Position numbers and translations under genes: made by a program. Of a stretch of DNA of 64,000 bases, positions 63,730 to 64,000 are shown piece after piece. This DNA comes from Flavobacterium sp. JAD_PAG50586_2 (GTDB lineage Bacteria; Bacteroidota; Bacteroidia; Flavobacteriales; Flavobacteriaceae): positions 1,798,001-1,862,000 of the forward strand of contig CP096136.1 in the NCBI GenBank assembly GCA_023213215.1. Direction: 5' to 3'. How positions within the stretch are numbered: the first letter of the stretch is position 1; each line of letters opens with the position of its first letter. Under the pieces are notes generated by a model that was not told where the DNA came from, did no database searches, and was given only the letters and a program-made list of their open reading frames with translations.

Positions 63730-64000
63730 TAAATATTTTTTTAATATAACTTCTTTTAACGTAGGTATTTCAGCAATTTGTTTTTCTAAATTAGTTATTT
63801 TAAAACCGATTTTTTGTATTAAAGTTTTGGTTGGCATTTCTTTTGGGTTTTGACAAAATATAATTAAAAAAATGTAATCCGTATACATGGAAATATTTTT
63901 CACGAAAGTAGCTAACAATTTATTTGAGCCATAAATTCGACTTCCCAAAAATAATTCCCCACAGGAATAAAGTTTTACCCAAAACATTTTGTAAGATAAA
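63727..64000 (-). CDS. C-terminal part of a hypothetical protein (partial)
   Basis: An open frame runs from the window edge to a TAA at 63727-63729. The visible part has about 90 residues and could begin at an internal ATG (63987) or further upstream beyond the window. It contains SMYTDYIFLIIFCQNPKEMP and ends KITNLEKQIAEIPTLKEVILKKYL, a predicted helix. I do not recognise the family. Confidence 0.4.
   Translation of the reverse strand, partial: LSYKMFWVKLYSCGELFLGSRIYGSNKLLATFVKNISMYTDYIFLIIFCQNPKEMPTKTLIQKIGFKITNLEKQIAEIPTLKEVILKKYL

Noticed and set aside
1-64000. CRISPR arrays, rRNA genes or complete insertion sequences
   Set aside because: I looked for regular direct repeats with spacers, rRNA-like conserved stretches and transposase frames, and found none.

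Overview
The window looks like a chromosomal segment of a Flavobacterium-like member of the Bacteroidota. The evidence is: several secreted proteins ending in type IX secretion (T9SS, por) sorting domains, Omp28-type proteins, a MurF-alanine racemase fusion, AT-rich intergenic DNA, promoters of the Bacteroidota type (-7 TAnnTTTG, sometimes with -33 TTG), and few Shine-Dalgarno sequences. The content is mostly core chromosome. There is no rRNA operon, CRISPR array, complete insertion sequence or prophage.

Layout. 1-7.5 kb: tail of a T9SS protein, mtgA, DoxX, AIM24-like protein, a three-gene minus-strand set (His-rich small protein, TonB-dependent receptor, lipoprotein) that resembles a metal-uptake unit, asd and mscL. 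7.6-17.2 kb: murF-alr, tdk, an acidic protein with rsmI and a di-haem peroxidase, adenine deaminase, recJ. 17.2-19.9 kb: lpxH, queD and small genes. 20-25.8 kb: a cluster with three thioredoxin-fold proteins (Omp28 lipoprotein, TlpA-like protein, T9SS-exported Omp28 protein) and an outer-membrane DUF6029-like protein. 25.9-35.7 kb: tRNA-Ala(GGC), a large M43 metalloprotease, DUF3109, MarC, an FAD protein, a CtpA-type protease, dCMP deaminase, HupE, TerB. 35.8-42.6 kb: fructose-bisphosphatase, GNAT, aspartate kinase, a 1,131-residue predicted outer-membrane protein. 43-46.6 kb: nrdB-nrdA. 46.6-49 kb: a small accessory stretch (39-residue protein, DinD, RDD, GNAT). 49-64 kb: dgt, an M36 protease, dxs/tadA divergent pair, a giant alpha-2-macroglobulin and PBP1C.

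The most important technical point is that fifteen genes are broken by sixteen single-base frameshifts, nearly all in A/T runs of 5-7 bases. They include asd, murF-alr, nrdB and tadA, which should be essential or nearly so. Adding or removing one base restores a full-length family member each time, so I read them as sequence errors and annotate each gene across its frameshift.

Beyond genes, I see a dispersed ~45-75 bp intergenic element in four copies with conserved ends (TAGCCCCGAT at one end, AGCGGGA at the other) and a variable internal hairpin. A second family (CACCCTGAGCGCAGTCGAAGGG) has three copies plus a fragment. There are also 11-bp-phased GTTCG boxes in an otherwise empty gap at 30.1 kb, an 18-bp perfect palindrome at 50.37 kb, and a 15-bp tandem repeat beside mscL. 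The better biological leads are the envelope thiol-redox cluster, the putative metal-uptake unit, the DinD mini-island and the dispersed element; none of these is proven by sequence alone.
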